A stretch of 64,000 nucleotides of DNA from Pseudomonas urmiensis (lineage in GTDB: Bacteria; Pseudomonadota; Gammaproteobacteria; Pseudomonadales; Pseudomonadaceae): assembly GCF_014268815.2 (NCBI RefSeq), contig NZ_JABWRE020000001.1, positions 5,089,001 through 5,153,000 on the forward strand. The letters are read 5' to 3'. Below, in pieces: positions 15,397 to 25,558 of the stretch (the first letter of the stretch is position 1; each line of letters begins with the position of its first letter). Both the position numbers and the translations under genes were made by a program. The notes under the pieces were generated by a model. That model saw only the letters and a list, made by a program, of their open reading frames with translations, made no database searches and was not told where the DNA came from.

Positions 15397-16986
15397 ATGA
15401 GTGCAGTGATCGACGACCACGCCCACGGCCATGAGCACGCCCACGGTCCGGCCAAGGGCCTGATGCGCTGGGTGCTGACCACCAACCACAAGGACATCGG
15501 CACGATGTACCTGTGGTTCAGCTTCATCATGTTCCTGCTGGGCGGCTCGTTCGCCATGGTGATCCGCGCCGAGCTGTTCCAGCCGGGCTTGCAGATCGTG
15601 GAGCCGGCGTTCTTCAACCAGATGACCACCATGCATGGCCTGATCATGGTGTTCGGTGCGGTGATGCCGGCCTTCGTCGGTTTGGCCAACTGGATGATCC
15701 CACTGATGATCGGCGCGCCCGACATGGCCCTGCCGCGGATGAACAACTTCAGCTTCTGGCTGTTGCCAGCGGCCTTCCTGCTGCTGGTCTCGACCCTGTT
15801 CAGCCCCGGCGGTGGGCCGAACTTCGGCTGGACGTTCTACGCGCCGTTGTCCACCACTTACGCGCCAGCCAGTGTGACCTTCTTCATCTTCGCCATTCAC
15901 CTGATGGGGGTCAGTTCGATCATGGGCGCGATCAACGTGATCGCCACCATCCTCAACCTGCGCGCGCCCGGCATGACCTTGATGAAAATGCCGCTGTTCG
16001 TCTGGACCTGGCTGATCACCGCGTTCCTGCTGATCGCGGTAATGCCGGTGCTGGCGGGCGTGGTGACCATGATGCTGATGGACATCCACTTCGGCACCAG
16101 CTTCTTCAGCGCCGCCGGCGGTGGTGATCCGGTGTTGTTCCAGCATGTGTTCTGGTTCTTCGGCCATCCCGAGGTGTACATCATGATCCTGCCGGCATTC
16201 GGCGCGGTCAGCTCGATCATCCCGGCGTTCTCGCGCAAGCCGCTGTTCGGCTACACCTCGATGGTCTATGCCACTGGGGCGATCGCCTTCCTGTCGTTCA
16301 TCGTCTGGGCCCACCACATGTTCGTGGTCGGCATCCCGGTAGTCGGTGAGCTGTTCTTCATGTACGCCACCATGCTCATCGCAGTGCCCACCGGGGTGAA
16401 GGTGTTCAACTGGGTCAGCACCATGTGGGAGGGCGCGCTGACCTTCGAGACGCCGATGCTGTTTGCCATCGCCTTCGTCATTCTGTTCACCATTGGTGGC
16501 TTCTCCGGGCTGATGCTGGCGATTGCCCCGGCGGACTTCCAGTACCACGACACCTACTTCGTGGTCGCGCATTTCCATTATGTGCTGGTGCCGGGGGCGA
16601 TCTTTGGCATCTTCGCCTCGGCCTACTACTGGCTACCGAAATGGACCGGCCACATGTACGACGAAACCCTCGGCAAGCTGCATTTCTGGCTGTCGTTCGT
16701 CGGTATGAACCTGGCCTTCTTCCCCATGCACTTCGTTGGCCTGGCCGGCATGCCGCGGCGGATTCCCGACTACAACCTGCAATTTGCCGACTTCAACATG
16801 GTCTCGTCGGTTGGCGCATTCATGTTTGGCGCCACGCAGATCTTCTTCCTGTTCATCGTTATCAAGTGCATTCGTGGCGGCGCCCCGGCACCGGCCAAGC
16901 CCTGGGACGGTGCCGAGGGGCTGGAGTGGTCGGTGCCTTCGCCGGCGCCGTACCACACCTTCCAGACCCCACCGCAAGTGAAGTAG
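15397..16986 (+). CDS. coxA: Cytochrome c oxidase (aa3-type) subunit I
   Basis: A 529-residue protein with 12 membrane helices. Heme a is bound by H80 and H394; heme a3 by H392. CuB uses H257 (in FGHPEVY, with Y261 for the His-Tyr cross-link), H306 and H307. It reduces oxygen to water and pumps protons. The N-terminus has a histidine cluster (DDHAHGHEHAHGP) before the first helix. ATG 15397 follows GGAGACAGG; an in-frame start inside coxB is unlikely. The next gene is the Cox11 assembly factor, 10 bases on. Confidence 0.98.
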   Translation: MSAVIDDHAHGHEHAHGPAKGLMRWVLTTNHKDIGTMYLWFSFIMFLLGGSFAMVIRAELFQPGLQIVEPAFFNQMTTMHGLIMVFGAVMPAFVGLANWMIPLMIGAPDMALPRMNNFSFWLLPAAFLLLVSTLFSPGGGPNFGWTFYAPLSTTYAPASVTFFIFAIHLMGVSSIMGAINVIATILNLRAPGMTLMKMPLFVWTWLITAFLLIAVMPVLAGVVTMMLMDIHFGTSFFSAAGGGDPVLFQHVFWFFGHPEVYIMILPAFGAVSSIIPAFSRKPLFGYTSMVYATGAIAFLSFIVWAHHMFVVGIPVVGELFFMYATMLIAVPTGVKVFNWVSTMWEGALTFETPMLFAIAFVILFTIGGFSGLMLAIAPADFQYHDTYFVVAHFHYVLVPGAIFGIFASAYYWLPKWTGHMYDETLGKLHFWLSFVGMNLAFFPMHFVGLAGMPRRIPDYNLQFADFNMVSSVGAFMFGATQIFFLFIVIKCIRGGAPAPAKPWDGAEGLEWSVPSPAPYHTFQTPPQVK

Positions 16987-16996
16987 GAGCGCCTCG

Positions 16997-17563
16997 ATGA
17001 CCAGCCTGCCGCTCAAACGCCTGGTGCGACGCCTGCTGCTGCTGACGGTGGTGATGTTCGCCTTCGGCTTTGCCCTGGTGCCGATCTATGACGTGATGTG
17101 CAAGGCGTTCGGCATCAATGGCAAGACTGGCGGGCAGTACGCGGGCAGCCAGGTCAGCGATCCCTCGCGCACGGTACGCGTGCAGTTCATGTCGACCAAC
17201 GCCAGCGACATGGTCTGGGATTTCTACTCCACCGCGGACCAGATCGAGGTCAACCCGGGGGCGGTGAACCAGATGGTCTTCGTTGCCCACAACCCGACCG
17301 ACAAACCCATGAGCGCCCAGGCCATCCCCAGCATCACCCCGGCCGAGGCGGCAGCGTATTTCCACAAGACCGAGTGCTTCTGCTTTACCCAGCAGGTGCT
17401 GCAGCCCGGTGAACGCATCGAGATGCCGGTGCGCTTCATTGTTGACCGCGACCTGCCGGGCAACGTGAAGCACCTGACACTGGCCTACACCTTGTTCGAC
17501 ATCACCGCTCGTCACCCGCCGGTTGCGCATGTCGCCGCCGAGGACGTCCAGCGCGCCCGCTGA
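16997..17563 (+). CDS. ctaG: Cytochrome c oxidase assembly protein Cox11 (CtaG)
   Basis: A 188-residue protein with one N-terminal helix (about 12-30) and a periplasmic immunoglobulin-like domain. The copper-binding CFCF motif is at C127 and C129. Cox11 delivers copper to the CuB site of subunit I. It begins 10 bases after coxA and ends 16 bases before coxC, in a tight operon. A GGAG ribosome site precedes the ATG. Confidence 0.96.
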   Translation: MTSLPLKRLVRRLLLLTVVMFAFGFALVPIYDVMCKAFGINGKTGGQYAGSQVSDPSRTVRVQFMSTNASDMVWDFYSTADQIEVNPGAVNQMVFVAHNPTDKPMSAQAIPSITPAEAAAYFHKTECFCFTQQVLQPGERIEMPVRFIVDRDLPGNVKHLTLAYTLFDITARHPPVAHVAAEDVQRAR

Positions 17564-17579
17564 GGGAAGGAGAACAGCA

Positions 17580-18467
17580 ATGGCAAGTCATGATCACTAC
17601 TACGTCCCGGCGCAGAGCAAATGGCCGATCATCGCCACGGTCGGCATGTTCATCACCGTGTTCGGCCTGGGTACCTGGTTCAATGATATGAAGGCTGGCC
17701 ACCCGGATTCCCTCGGGCCGCTGATCTTCTTCGTTGGTGCCTTGTGCCTGGCTTACATGCTGTTCGGTTGGTTTGGCGCGGTGATCAAGGAGAGCAAGGC
17801 GGGGTTGTACAGCCCGCAGATGGACCGTTCGTTCCGTTGGGGCATGAGCTGGTTCATCTTCAGCGAGGTGATGTTCTTCCTGGCCTTCTTTGGCGCGCTG
17901 TTCTACGTGCGGGTGCTGGCCGGGCCATGGCTGGGCGGCGAGGGTGACAAGGGCGTGGCGCACATGCTCTGGCCGAGCTTCGAGTTTGCCTGGCCGCTGC
18001 TACACACGCCGGACCCGAAACTATTCCCGCCGCCCAAGGACATCATCGACCCGTGGCACTTGCCGCTGATCAACACCATCTTGCTGGTCAGCTCCAGTGT
18101 GACCATCACCATCGCCCACCATGCGCTGCGCAAGGATCACCGTGGCCCGCTGAAACTGTGGCTGGGGCTGACCATTGTCTTGGGGCTGTCGTTTTTGGCG
18201 TTGCAGGCCTATGAGTATTACGAGGCCTATACCCATCTGGGCCTGACCCTGGGGTCGGGGATCTACGGGGCGACGTTCTTCATGCTTACCGGTTTCCACG
18301 GCGCGCATGTGACCTTGGGTACGTTGATCTTGATCGTGATGTTCTGTCGGGTGTTGCGTGGGCATTTCAATGCCGACAAGCATTTTGGTTTTGAGGCGGC
18401 CAGTTGGTATTGGCACTTCGTCGATGTGGTTTGGGTGGGGCTGTTTATCTTCGTGTACGTCCTGTAG
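17580..18467 (+). CDS. coxC: Cytochrome c oxidase (aa3-type) subunit III
   Basis: A 295-residue membrane protein with seven helices. Family markers include the start SHDHYYVPAQSKWP, the FSEVMFFLAFFGALFY helix with its conserved glutamate, GFHGAHVTLG, and the end WYWHFVDVVWVGLF. Subunit III stabilises subunit I and affects proton uptake. ATG 17580 is preceded by GGAAGGAGA; the longer frame overlaps ctaG. A REP pair follows the stop codon. Confidence 0.97.
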   Translation: MASHDHYYVPAQSKWPIIATVGMFITVFGLGTWFNDMKAGHPDSLGPLIFFVGALCLAYMLFGWFGAVIKESKAGLYSPQMDRSFRWGMSWFIFSEVMFFLAFFGALFYVRVLAGPWLGGEGDKGVAHMLWPSFEFAWPLLHTPDPKLFPPPKDIIDPWHLPLINTILLVSSSVTITIAHHALRKDHRGPLKLWLGLTIVLGLSFLALQAYEYYEAYTHLGLTLGSGIYGATFFMLTGFHGAHVTLGTLILIVMFCRVLRGHFNADKHFGFEAASWYWHFVDVVWVGLFIFVYVL

Positions 18468-18480
18468 CAGATGACGGCGA

Positions 18481-18554
18481 CGTGGGAGCGGGCTTGCCCC
18501 GCGATTGCGCAGGTGAATTGAGCATGGCATCGCGGGGCAAGCCCGCTCCCACGA
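18481..18554. repeat. REP pair (inverted), locus 5
   Basis: Inverted REP copies between coxC and the convergent DUF2909 gene. Confidence 0.9.
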
Positions 18555-18569
18555 TTGTGCAATCGCTAT

Positions 18570-18773
18570 CTAAAAGGGCGCATGAGACACCAGCTGGCCG
18601 CTCATCAAGCCCCAGGTGACCAGCGCAAGCGTCAGGGCCGCCAGGGTGACCCGCACCGTCAGCGCCTTGAGCAAGCGGGTCGAGTTCTCATCGTCCTTGA
18701 CCAGAAATACCAGGCCACTGAACAGGCTGGCGATGGTGGCCAACAGCAACAGGACAATCGCAGCCTTGAGCAT
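18570..18773 (-). CDS. DUF2909 family twin-helix membrane protein
   Basis: A 67-residue inner-membrane protein of two helices (about 4-24 and 41-61) joined by a charged loop KDDENSTRLLK. This is the DUF2909 family, regularly placed among aa3 oxidase assembly genes in pseudomonads. It lies on the opposite strand to the cluster, facing coxC. A role in oxidase assembly is suggested only by position. Upstream sequence overlaps the short divergent region before SURF1. Confidence 0.85.
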   Translation of the reverse strand: MLKAAIVLLLLATIASLFSGLVFLVKDDENSTRLLKALTVRVTLAALTLALVTWGLMSGQLVSHAPF

Positions 18774-18836
18774 GGCGGCACTCCGGGGGGATGCAGTGAT
18801 GACTTTGAGTATAGCGCTCGACCTGACGAGGCCCCG

Positions 18837-19577
18837 GTGAAGCCGTTTCGCCCAGGCGTGGTACCCACCTTGGTAGTGCTAGCGCTGCTGCCGGGCTTGA
18901 TCGCGCTCGGCTGCTGGCAATTGCGCCGGGCCGATGAAAAACGCGTGCTGCTCGATACCTATGCCGAACGCCGCGTCGAGGCGCCGCTGGCCATGGCGCA
19001 AATCGAGCAATTGCCCGATCCGGCGTTTTACCGGGTACAGCTGCATGGCCGTTTCGACAGCGAGCACAGCCTGCTGCTGGATAACCGCCTGCGTGATGGC
19101 CGCGTTGGCGTCGAGTTGCTGCAACCGTTCCACGATCAGGCCAGCGGCCTGTGGTTGCTGGTCAATCGAGGCTGGTTGCCGTGGCCGGATCGGCGCGTGC
19201 CAGTGGCCTTCGACACCCCCGCAAAAGCGCTCACCCTGCACGCCTCGGTCTACGTAACGCCGGGCAGCGCCTTCCAATTACACGCCGACCCAGTCAGCGA
19301 GCAATGGCCGCAGCTGTTGACCGCCATCGACGCCGGCCAGCTGTGGCAGCAGCTAGGCCGCGACGGCTTTGCCCATGAACTGCGCCTGGAGCCTGGCCCT
19401 GCCAGCTATCGGCTGGACTGGCCGGTAGTCGCCATGGGTTCGGAAAAGCACTTGGGCTATGCCGTGCAGTGGTTCGCCCTGTCGGCGGCGCTGGTATTGC
19501 TCTACCTGTACTTCGGCTGGCACCACAAAAAGGAGAACGACCATGAGCACCGCCACGAGTCCACTGGACGTGCCTGA
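18837..19577 (+). CDS. SURF1 family cytochrome oxidase assembly protein
   Basis: A 246-residue protein with helices at about 8-26 and near the C-terminus (LGYAVQWFALSAALVLLYLYFGW), and the SURF1 signature LGCWQLRRADEK near the start. SURF1 helps place heme a in subunit I. The start is taken as GTG 18837, six bases after GAGG, because it fits the usual N-terminus; upstream in-frame codons would overlap DUF2909 and read low-complexity sequence. Its end overlaps the next gene by 35 bases. Confidence 0.85.
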   Translation: MKPFRPGVVPTLVVLALLPGLIALGCWQLRRADEKRVLLDTYAERRVEAPLAMAQIEQLPDPAFYRVQLHGRFDSEHSLLLDNRLRDGRVGVELLQPFHDQASGLWLLVNRGWLPWPDRRVPVAFDTPAKALTLHASVYVTPGSAFQLHADPVSEQWPQLLTAIDAGQLWQQLGRDGFAHELRLEPGPASYRLDWPVVAMGSEKHLGYAVQWFALSAALVLLYLYFGWHHKKENDHEHRHESTGRA

Positions 19578-20127
19578 AGGCGGCAAACCTAGAGCCCGCG
19601 GGCGTTTGCAGCTGCTGCTGATTCTTTTGGTGGCGGTCGGCCCGATGATCCTGGCCACCAGCATGTACAAGTTCAAGTTCTGGGTGCCTGAGGGGCGCAG
19701 CTATCACGGTGCAATGATCGGCAACGGCCAGACTCGGGCCGATATCGGTATCGATGCGCAGGGTGAGCGCTGGCAGCTGTTGGTCAGCGCACCTGCGGCC
19801 TGCGCGGAGGATTGCCAGCAACTGGTGTACCTGGCCCGGCAGATCCAGGTCGGCCTGGGTCGCGACGCCAGCCGTGCCAGCCATGCGTTGGCCAGTGCCC
19901 AGCCATTGGCCGCTGACTACCAGGCGTTGCTCGGCCGCGAGTACCCGCAACTACAGCGTTATCCCCTCGACCTGCAACGCTACGGCCACAAGGTCAGCGA
20001 GCCTGGCCCGCAGCTGTGGATCGTCGATCCGCACGGCAACCTGGTGCTGCGCTACGACGCCAAGGTCAAGGGCAAGCACGTGCTCGACGATCTGCGTCAC
20101 CTGCTCAAGCTGTCCAACATCGGATAG
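19543..20127 (+). CDS. Conserved protein of the oxidase cluster (PA0111-like, thioredoxin-like fold suspected)
   Basis: A 194-residue protein with one N-terminal helix (about 21-42) and an exported domain. It contains an Ala-Cys-Ala-Glu-Asp-Cys segment near residue 85 and a terminal motif WIVDPHGNLVLRYD, typical of thioredoxin-like SCO or TlpA relatives. Two cysteines four apart would fit copper or disulfide chemistry. It has always been found between SURF1 and heme A synthase in pseudomonads. The ATG is preceded by AAAGGAG. Confidence 0.75.
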   Translation: MSTATSPLDVPEGGKPRARGRLQLLLILLVAVGPMILATSMYKFKFWVPEGRSYHGAMIGNGQTRADIGIDAQGERWQLLVSAPAACAEDCQQLVYLARQIQVGLGRDASRASHALASAQPLAADYQALLGREYPQLQRYPLDLQRYGHKVSEPGPQLWIVDPHGNLVLRYDAKVKGKHVLDDLRHLLKLSNIG

Positions 20128-20137
20128 GAGCCAAACC

Positions 20138-21205
20138 ATGGCCAGACCCGGATACCGCCTCGCCGTGTTCGCCACCCTGCTGGCACTTGTGGTCGTTCTG
20201 CTCGGTGCCTATACCCGCCTCACCCATGCAGGCCTGGGCTGCCCGGACTGGCCGGGCTGCTACGGTTTTATCAGCGTGCCCAAGTCCGACGCGCAGCTGG
20301 CCCACGCCGAGCTGCACTTCCCGGAACACCCGGTGGAAGCGGCCAAAGGCTGGGCGGAGATGGTCCACCGCTACTTTGCCGGGGCCCTGGCACTGGTGAT
20401 TGCCCTGCTCGCTTTCCAGGCCGTGCGCCGCCATGCGCGTGACGGTCAGCCCTATCGCTTGCCGGTGTTGTTGCTAGGGGTGGTGTTGGCGCAAGCGGCG
20501 TTCGGAATGTGGACGGTAACCCTGAAACTCTGGCCGCAGGTGGTCACCGCGCACTTGCTTGGTGGCTTTACCACCTTGAGCCTGCTGTTCCTGCTATCCC
20601 TGCGTCTATCCCGGGCCTTTGTGCCCCTGCCAAAACTGCCGCTGAGCGTGCGCCGGGTAGCGGCGTTGGCGCTGTTGGTGGTGATCGGCCAGATCGCCTT
20701 GGGCGGCTGGGTCAGCGCCAACTACGCCGCTGTTGCTTGTATCGATCTGCCGACCTGCCATGGCCAATGGTGGCCGCCGGCGGACTTCAGCAACGGCTTC
20801 CATCTGACCCAGCACGTCGGCCCAAACTACCTTGGTGGGCAGCTGGACAGTGACGCCCGCACGGCCATTCATATCAGCCACCGGTTGGGCGCCCTGCTGG
20901 TCACGGCGGTGTTGCTGCTGCTCAGCTGGAAGCTCTATCGCAACGGCCTGGCCGGCCTGGCGCGCTTGGTGTTGCTGGCCTTGGCGCTGCAGATCGGCCT
21001 GGGTATCAGCAATGTGCTGTTGCACCTGCCGCTGGCGGTGGCCGTGGCGCACAACGCTGGCGGCGCCGCGTTGCTGTTGATGATGATGCTGGTGAACTAC
21101 CGCATTCGGGTCGTCGACAAGGTTCGCCTGGGCCATGGCTGGCGCTTTACCCGCGTGGCGGGTGCGCATGTACCGATGAGGAATGACACGTGGCGACGGT
21201 TCTGA
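20138..21205 (+). CDS. ctaA: Heme A synthase (CtaA/COX15 family)
   Basis: A 355-residue membrane protein with eight predicted helices in two repeats. The motif [16 protein letters not shown] near the start and the histidines in MVHRY, TAHLLGG and [11 protein letters not shown] are the family heme ligands. It oxidises the methyl group of heme O to make heme A for subunit I. ATG 20138 follows ATAGGAG. It overlaps the next gene (ctaB) by 16 bases. Confidence 0.95.
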   Translation: MARPGYRLAVFATLLALVVVLLGAYTRLTHAGLGCPDWPGCYGFISVPKSDAQLAHAELHFPEHPVEAAKGWAEMVHRYFAGALALVIALLAFQAVRRHARDGQPYRLPVLLLGVVLAQAAFGMWTVTLKLWPQVVTAHLLGGFTTLSLLFLLSLRLSRAFVPLPKLPLSVRRVAALALLVVIGQIALGGWVSANYAAVACIDLPTCHGQWWPPADFSNGFHLTQHVGPNYLGGQLDSDARTAIHISHRLGALLVTAVLLLLSWKLYRNGLAGLARLVLLALALQIGLGISNVLLHLPLAVAVAHNAGGAALLLMMMLVNYRIRVVDKVRLGHGWRFTRVAGAHVPMRNDTWRRF

Positions 21206-22089
21206 GTGAACGCCGGCAGCAGGCCGGCTGGCGCGATTACCTGGAGCTGACCAAGCCCAAGGTGGTGGTACTGATGCTGATCACCTCGCTGGCGGGGATG
21301 TTCCTCGCCACCCGCGCGGGTGTGCCGTGGGCTGTGCTGGTGTTCGGCAACCTGGGAATTGGCTTGTGCGCGGGCGCTGCGGCAGTGGTCAATCATGTGG
21401 TCGACCGGCGTATCGATGCCTTGATGGCGCGTACACATAAGCGGCCGTTGGCTGAGGGGCGAATCGCGCCGGTGCTGGCGCTGAGCTTTGCCCTGGTCTT
21501 GGCGCTGCTGGGCATGGCCCTGCTACTGACCTTTACCAATCCCCTCACTGCCTGGCTAACGCTGGCCTCGCTGCTCGGTTACGCCGTGATCTACACCGGC
21601 TTTCTCAAGCGCGCCACGCCGCAGAACATTGTCATCGGTGGGTTGGCCGGAGCTGCCCCGCCGTTACTCGGCTGGGTCGCGGTGACTGGGCATATCAGCG
21701 CTGAACCCTTGTTGCTGGTACTGATCATCTTCGCCTGGACCCCTCCGCATTTCTGGGCCCTGGCTATTCACCGCCGCGAGGAGTACGCCAAGGCCGAAAT
21801 CCCCATGCTGCCGGTGACCCACGGCGAGCGTTACACCAAGCTACATATCCTGCTGTATACCTGGGTGCTGCTGGCGGTCAGTCTGCTGCCTTACGCCATT
21901 CACATGAGCGGGCCGCTCTACCTGGGCTGTGCGCTGCTGCTGGGCCTGCGCTTTGTCCAGTGGGCCTGGGTGTTGTACCGTGGCACCCGGCCGCACGCGG
22001 CGATCAAGACCTTCAAGTACTCTATCGGGTACCTGTTTGCCTTGTTCATCGCGCTGCTCGTTGATCACTACTTGTTGCTGAATCTATGA
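21190..22089 (+). CDS. ctaB: Protoheme IX farnesyltransferase (heme O synthase)
   Basis: A 299-residue UbiA-type prenyltransferase with about nine helices. The aspartate motif [20 protein letters not shown] and the second motif [15 protein letters not shown] are present. It adds a farnesyl group to protoheme, giving heme O for CtaA. The start is GTG inside the end of ctaA, preceded by GAGGAATG. Its stop overlaps the SCO gene start (ATGA). It is the cta paralogue tied to aa3 oxidase, distinct from cyoE of a bo3 operon. Confidence 0.96.
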   Translation: MATVLSERRQQAGWRDYLELTKPKVVVLMLITSLAGMFLATRAGVPWAVLVFGNLGIGLCAGAAAVVNHVVDRRIDALMARTHKRPLAEGRIAPVLALSFALVLALLGMALLLTFTNPLTAWLTLASLLGYAVIYTGFLKRATPQNIVIGGLAGAAPPLLGWVAVTGHISAEPLLLVLIIFAWTPPHFWALAIHRREEYAKAEIPMLPVTHGERYTKLHILLYTWVLLAVSLLPYAIHMSGPLYLGCALLLGLRFVQWAWVLYRGTRPHAAIKTFKYSIGYLFALFIALLVDHYLLLNL

Positions 22090-22718
22090 CCCGAACCCAG
22101 AAAACCGTCTTCATCCTCGTCGCCGTGGTCGCGTTGATCCTCGGCCTGACCGTCAACAAGGTGCTCAATGGTCGCGGCGAGGCCAACCCCACCGAACTGA
22201 TCGATGCCGGCATCATCCTGCTGCCGCAAAGCCGCACTGTGCCGGATGTGACCATGCATGATCAGAACGGCCAGCCGGTGGCGCTCGATGAGCTCAAGGG
22301 CAAGTGGTCTTTGCTGTTCTTTGGCTACACCTACTGCCCGGACATCTGCCCAACTACCCTGGCCCAGCTGCGCCAGGTCAAGAGCGAGCTGCCCAAGCAA
22401 GCGCTGGAGCGTTTTCAGGTGGTGTTGGTCAGCGTCGATCCAAACCGCGATACGGCCAATCAACTCAAGCAGTACCTGGGCTACTTCGACAAGGATTTCG
22501 TAGGTTTGGCGGGGTCGATCGAGGATACCCAGAAACTGGCCAATGCCTTGAGCATTCCGTTCATCCCGGCCGACACCAGCAAGCCTGGGTATACCGTGGA
22601 TCATAGCGGCAACCTGGCGATTGTCGGGCCGGATGGGCGTCAGCGCGGGTTCATCCGGGCGCCGTTCAATAACCAGAAGCTGGTGGCGCAGTTGCCTGGG
22701 CTGGTTAAGCGCGACTGA
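22086..22718 (+). CDS. SCO1/SenC family copper chaperone
   Basis: A 210-residue protein with one N-terminal helix and a periplasmic thioredoxin fold. Copper ligands C84 and C88 (TYCPDIC) and H173 (VDHSG) are present. SCO proteins load or reduce the CuA site of subunit II. It is the last gene of the cluster, coupled to ctaB by overlap, and is followed by a REP pair. Confidence 0.95.
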   Translation: MTRTQKTVFILVAVVALILGLTVNKVLNGRGEANPTELIDAGIILLPQSRTVPDVTMHDQNGQPVALDELKGKWSLLFFGYTYCPDICPTTLAQLRQVKSELPKQALERFQVVLVSVDPNRDTANQLKQYLGYFDKDFVGLAGSIEDTQKLANALSIPFIPADTSKPGYTVDHSGNLAIVGPDGRQRGFIRAPFNNQKLVAQLPGLVKRD

Positions 22719-22730
22719 ATCGACCTAAAA

Positions 22731-22807
22731 GCATCGCGGGGCAAGCCCGCTCCCACGCCATTGCTCTAGGCAGGACATTGGCGAGGGAGCGGGCTTGCCC
22801 CGCGATT
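22731..22807. repeat. REP pair (inverted), locus 6
   Basis: Inverted REP copies between the convergent SCO and metQ genes. The right copy has lost one base (GAGGGAGCGGG). Confidence 0.88.
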
Positions 22808-22822
22808 AGCGTTCCAGGCGGC

Positions 22823-23593
22823 TTAGAACGCCGGAATCACTGCACCTTTGTACTTCTCGGTAATGAAGGCTTTCACCTCAGGCGAATGCAGGGCTGCGGC
22901 CAGCTTCTTCATGTCGTCTGATTCCTTGTTATCTGGACGCGCCACCAGGATGTTCACGTAAGGCGAGTCGCTGCCTTCGATCACCAGGGCATCCTTCTCA
23001 GGATTGAGCTTGGCTTCCAGCGCATAGTTGGTGTTGATCAGCGCCAGGTCGACTTGGGTCAGCACACGCGGGATGGTCGCAGCTTCCAGTTCACGGAATT
23101 TCAGGTTCTTGCTGTTGCCGGTGATGTCTTTCACGGTGGACAGGATATTGGTCTTGTCCTTGAGGCTGATCACCCCTGCCTTGTCCAGCAGCAACAGGGC
23201 ACGGCCGCCGTTGGTGGCGTCGTTAGGGATGACCACGGTAGCGCCGGAGGACAGCTCGTCGAGCTTCTTCAGCTTGCTCGAGTAAGCGCCCAGCGGCTCC
23301 AGGTGCACGCCAGCCACGCTGACCAGGTTGGTGCCCTTGGCCTTGTTGAACTCATCCAGGTACGGCTGGTGCTGGAAGAAGTTGGCGTCCAGGCGCTTCT
23401 CGGCGACCTGCACGTTTGGCTGGATGTAGTCAGTGAACACCTTGACCTTAAGATCGACACCTTCTTTGGCCAATTGCGGCTTCACGAACTCGAGGATCTC
23501 GGCGTGCGGCACCGGGGTGGCGGCAACGGTCAGGGTGTCGGCATTGGCCGAGAAGGCCGCAGCGGCGGCGACGACAGCAAGCAGTTTTTTCAT
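22823..23593 (-). CDS. metQ: Methionine ABC transporter substrate-binding protein (MetQ/NlpA family)
   Basis: A 256-residue NlpA-fold binding protein with a Sec signal MKKLLAVVAAAAAFSANA and no lipobox cysteine, so it is a soluble periplasmic form. Family motifs include TPVPHAEILEFVKPQL and FFQHQPYLDEFN. It delivers methionine (often both isomers) to MetNI. It is third in a metNIQ operon, and ATG 23593 is preceded by GGAGTG; a TTG one codon earlier is possible. Confidence 0.95.
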   Translation of the reverse strand: MKKLLAVVAAAAAFSANADTLTVAATPVPHAEILEFVKPQLAKEGVDLKVKVFTDYIQPNVQVAEKRLDANFFQHQPYLDEFNKAKGTNLVSVAGVHLEPLGAYSSKLKKLDELSSGATVVIPNDATNGGRALLLLDKAGVISLKDKTNILSTVKDITGNSKNLKFRELEAATIPRVLTQVDLALINTNYALEAKLNPEKDALVIEGSDSPYVNILVARPDNKESDDMKKLAAALHSPEVKAFITEKYKGAVIPAF

Positions 23594-23657
23594 CAATCAC
23601 TCCTTGTGAGGGCCGCGACGGCCCCCGAACGGGTCGGCTGGGCCGACCCCATTGGGG

Positions 23658-24329
23658 TTACTTACGGGAAAAGTGCACGACCAGTTTGTCGCCGACGCTT
23701 TGCAGAACTTGAACCAGGATCAGCAGCAGCACCACGGTCACGATCATGACGTCAGTCTGGAACCGCTGGTAGCCGAAGCGGATCGCCAGGTCACCCAGCC
23801 CGCCGGCACCGACCACGCCGGCCATCGCGGTGTACGACACCAGGGTAATGGCCGTCACGGTGATCGCGGCAAAGATACCCGGACGGGCCTCTGGCAGCAG
23901 TGCGTTGGTGATGATCTGGCGGGTAGTGGCGCCCATCGACTGGGTCGCTTCGATGATGCCGCGGTCCACTTCACGCAGGGCGGTTTCCACCAGACGAGCG
24001 AAGAACGGCGTGGCCCCGACCACCAGTGGCGGGATAGCCCCGGCGACGCCCAGCGAGGTGCCGGTGATCAGCACGGTGATCGGGATCATCACGATCAGCA
24101 GGATGATGAACGGCAGCGAGCGCAGGATGTTGACCACCAGCGACAGCAGCGCGTACACACCCTTCTGCTCGAACATCTGCCGCGGTCCGCACAGGAACAG
24201 CAGCACGCCCAGCGGCAGGCCCAGCAGCACGGTGAAGAACAGCGAGCCGAACAGCATGATCATGGTGTCGATGGTGGCGAGCCAGATTTCGGCCCAGTCG
24301 ACGTTAGCAAAGAAATTCAGGGCGTCCAT
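23658..24329 (-). CDS. metI: Methionine ABC transporter permease
   Basis: A 223-residue inner-membrane permease of five helices. The cytoplasmic coupling loop has the MetI motif EATQSMGATTRQIITNALLPEA. It pairs as a homodimer with MetN. Its ATG overlaps the metN stop (ATGA), which supports this start over a TTG one codon upstream. Confidence 0.95.
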   Translation of the reverse strand: MDALNFFANVDWAEIWLATIDTMIMLFGSLFFTVLLGLPLGVLLFLCGPRQMFEQKGVYALLSLVVNILRSLPFIILLIVMIPITVLITGTSLGVAGAIPPLVVGATPFFARLVETALREVDRGIIEATQSMGATTRQIITNALLPEARPGIFAAITVTAITLVSYTAMAGVVGAGGLGDLAIRFGYQRFQTDVMIVTVVLLLILVQVLQSVGDKLVVHFSRK

Positions 24330-25336
24330 CAACGCAGTACCTCCATATGTACATCAGCTGCCTTGAAGCGGTCGAACGCCGCCTCCATGTCGCCGCCAGT
24401 CACGGCCAGGGTCAGCTGCCCATAGGGGACATCCTTGATGCGGTCGATACGCCCGGCCAGGATGCTGTAGTCGACACCGGTTTCGCGGGCCACAGTGCCC
24501 AGCAGCGGCGCGTAGGTGGCTTCACCCTGGAAGGTCAGGCGCACGATGCGCCCTGGCACGTGGGCGAAGTCGTCGCGTTGCTCGCCCTCATCGACTTGCT
24601 CGTCTTCCTGGACGAAGCGCTTGGTGGTCGGGTGCTGTGGGTGCAGGAACACCTCGGCCACCGGCCCTTGTTCGACGATCTGGCCGGCGTCCATCACCGC
24701 CACGCGGTCGCAGACCCGGCGGATCACGTCCATTTCATGGGTGATCAGGACGATGGTCAGCTTCAGTTCGCGGTTGATCTCCGCCAGCAGCTGCAGCACC
24801 GAGGCGGTGGTTTGCGGGTCGAGGGCACTGGTGGCCTCGTCGCACAGCAGGATCTTCGGCCGGGTCGACAGGGCGCGGGCGATACCGACGCGCTGCTTCT
24901 GCCCGCCAGACAACTGGGCCGGGTACTTCTTGGCGTGGTCTTGCAGGCCAACGCGGGCGAGCAATTCAGTCACGCGCTTGTCGATCTCGGCACGCGACAG
25001 CTCGCCGGCGAGCAGCAGCGGCAAGGCGACGTTGTCGGCAACGGTCTTGGAGGCCAGCAGGTTGAAGTGCTGGAAGATCATCCCGACCTGCTGGCGGAAG
25101 CCGCGCAGCTGGTTGGCGTCGAACGCGGTGACGTCTTCGCCATCGACGATGATCTTGCCGCCGCTTGGCGCTTCAAGGCGGTTGATCAGGCGCAGCAAGG
25201 TGCTCTTGCCGGCGCCGGAGTGGCCGATCAGGCCGAACACTTGGCCATTTTCAATGGTCAGGCTGGTCGGATTGAGGGCGGGGATGTCCCTACCGGCGAC
25301 GCGGTAGGTCTTGTGCACATGTTGAAACTCGATCAC
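24329..25336 (-). CDS. metN: Methionine ABC transporter ATP-binding protein
   Basis: A 335-residue ATPase. Walker A is GHSGAGKST, the signature is LSGGQKQR, and Walker B ends [12 protein letters not shown]. The C-terminal 70 residues form the NIL/ACT domain ([20 protein letters not shown]) by which methionine inside the cell inhibits transport. It is first in the metNIQ operon. The 220-base upstream space to katE holds both divergent promoters; no S-box or other riboswitch is recognised. Confidence 0.96.
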   Translation of the reverse strand: MIEFQHVHKTYRVAGRDIPALNPTSLTIENGQVFGLIGHSGAGKSTLLRLINRLEAPSGGKIIVDGEDVTAFDANQLRGFRQQVGMIFQHFNLLASKTVADNVALPLLLAGELSRAEIDKRVTELLARVGLQDHAKKYPAQLSGGQKQRVGIARALSTRPKILLCDEATSALDPQTTASVLQLLAEINRELKLTIVLITHEMDVIRRVCDRVAVMDAGQIVEQGPVAEVFLHPQHPTTKRFVQEDEQVDEGEQRDDFAHVPGRIVRLTFQGEATYAPLLGTVARETGVDYSILAGRIDRIKDVPYGQLTLAVTGGDMEAAFDRFKAADVHMEVLR

Positions 25337-25558
25337 GTAGCGAACCTTGTGGGGCGCATGGAAGTTGGGTCAGCGGTAAGCCGGGCGCGCATTTTAGCCT
25401 TTTCCCATAGCTGTTCTTAGCATTTATTTCGTAACCGACCAATCGCGCGGATATAACGCGACAGCCGGTAAACCTGATTGAACGCCTGTCGCCACCCTCC
25501 AGTCACTACTAGAACAAGCCCGTTAGGGCAGCCTGAAGACTGATGAGGAGAGCCGAAG

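Noticed and set aside
14349..15746. Long minus-strand frames (465 and 406 codons) opposite coxB and coxA
   Set aside because: They are shadows of strongly conserved oxidase subunits, rich in His, Asp and Arg, with no family resemblance or ribosome site.
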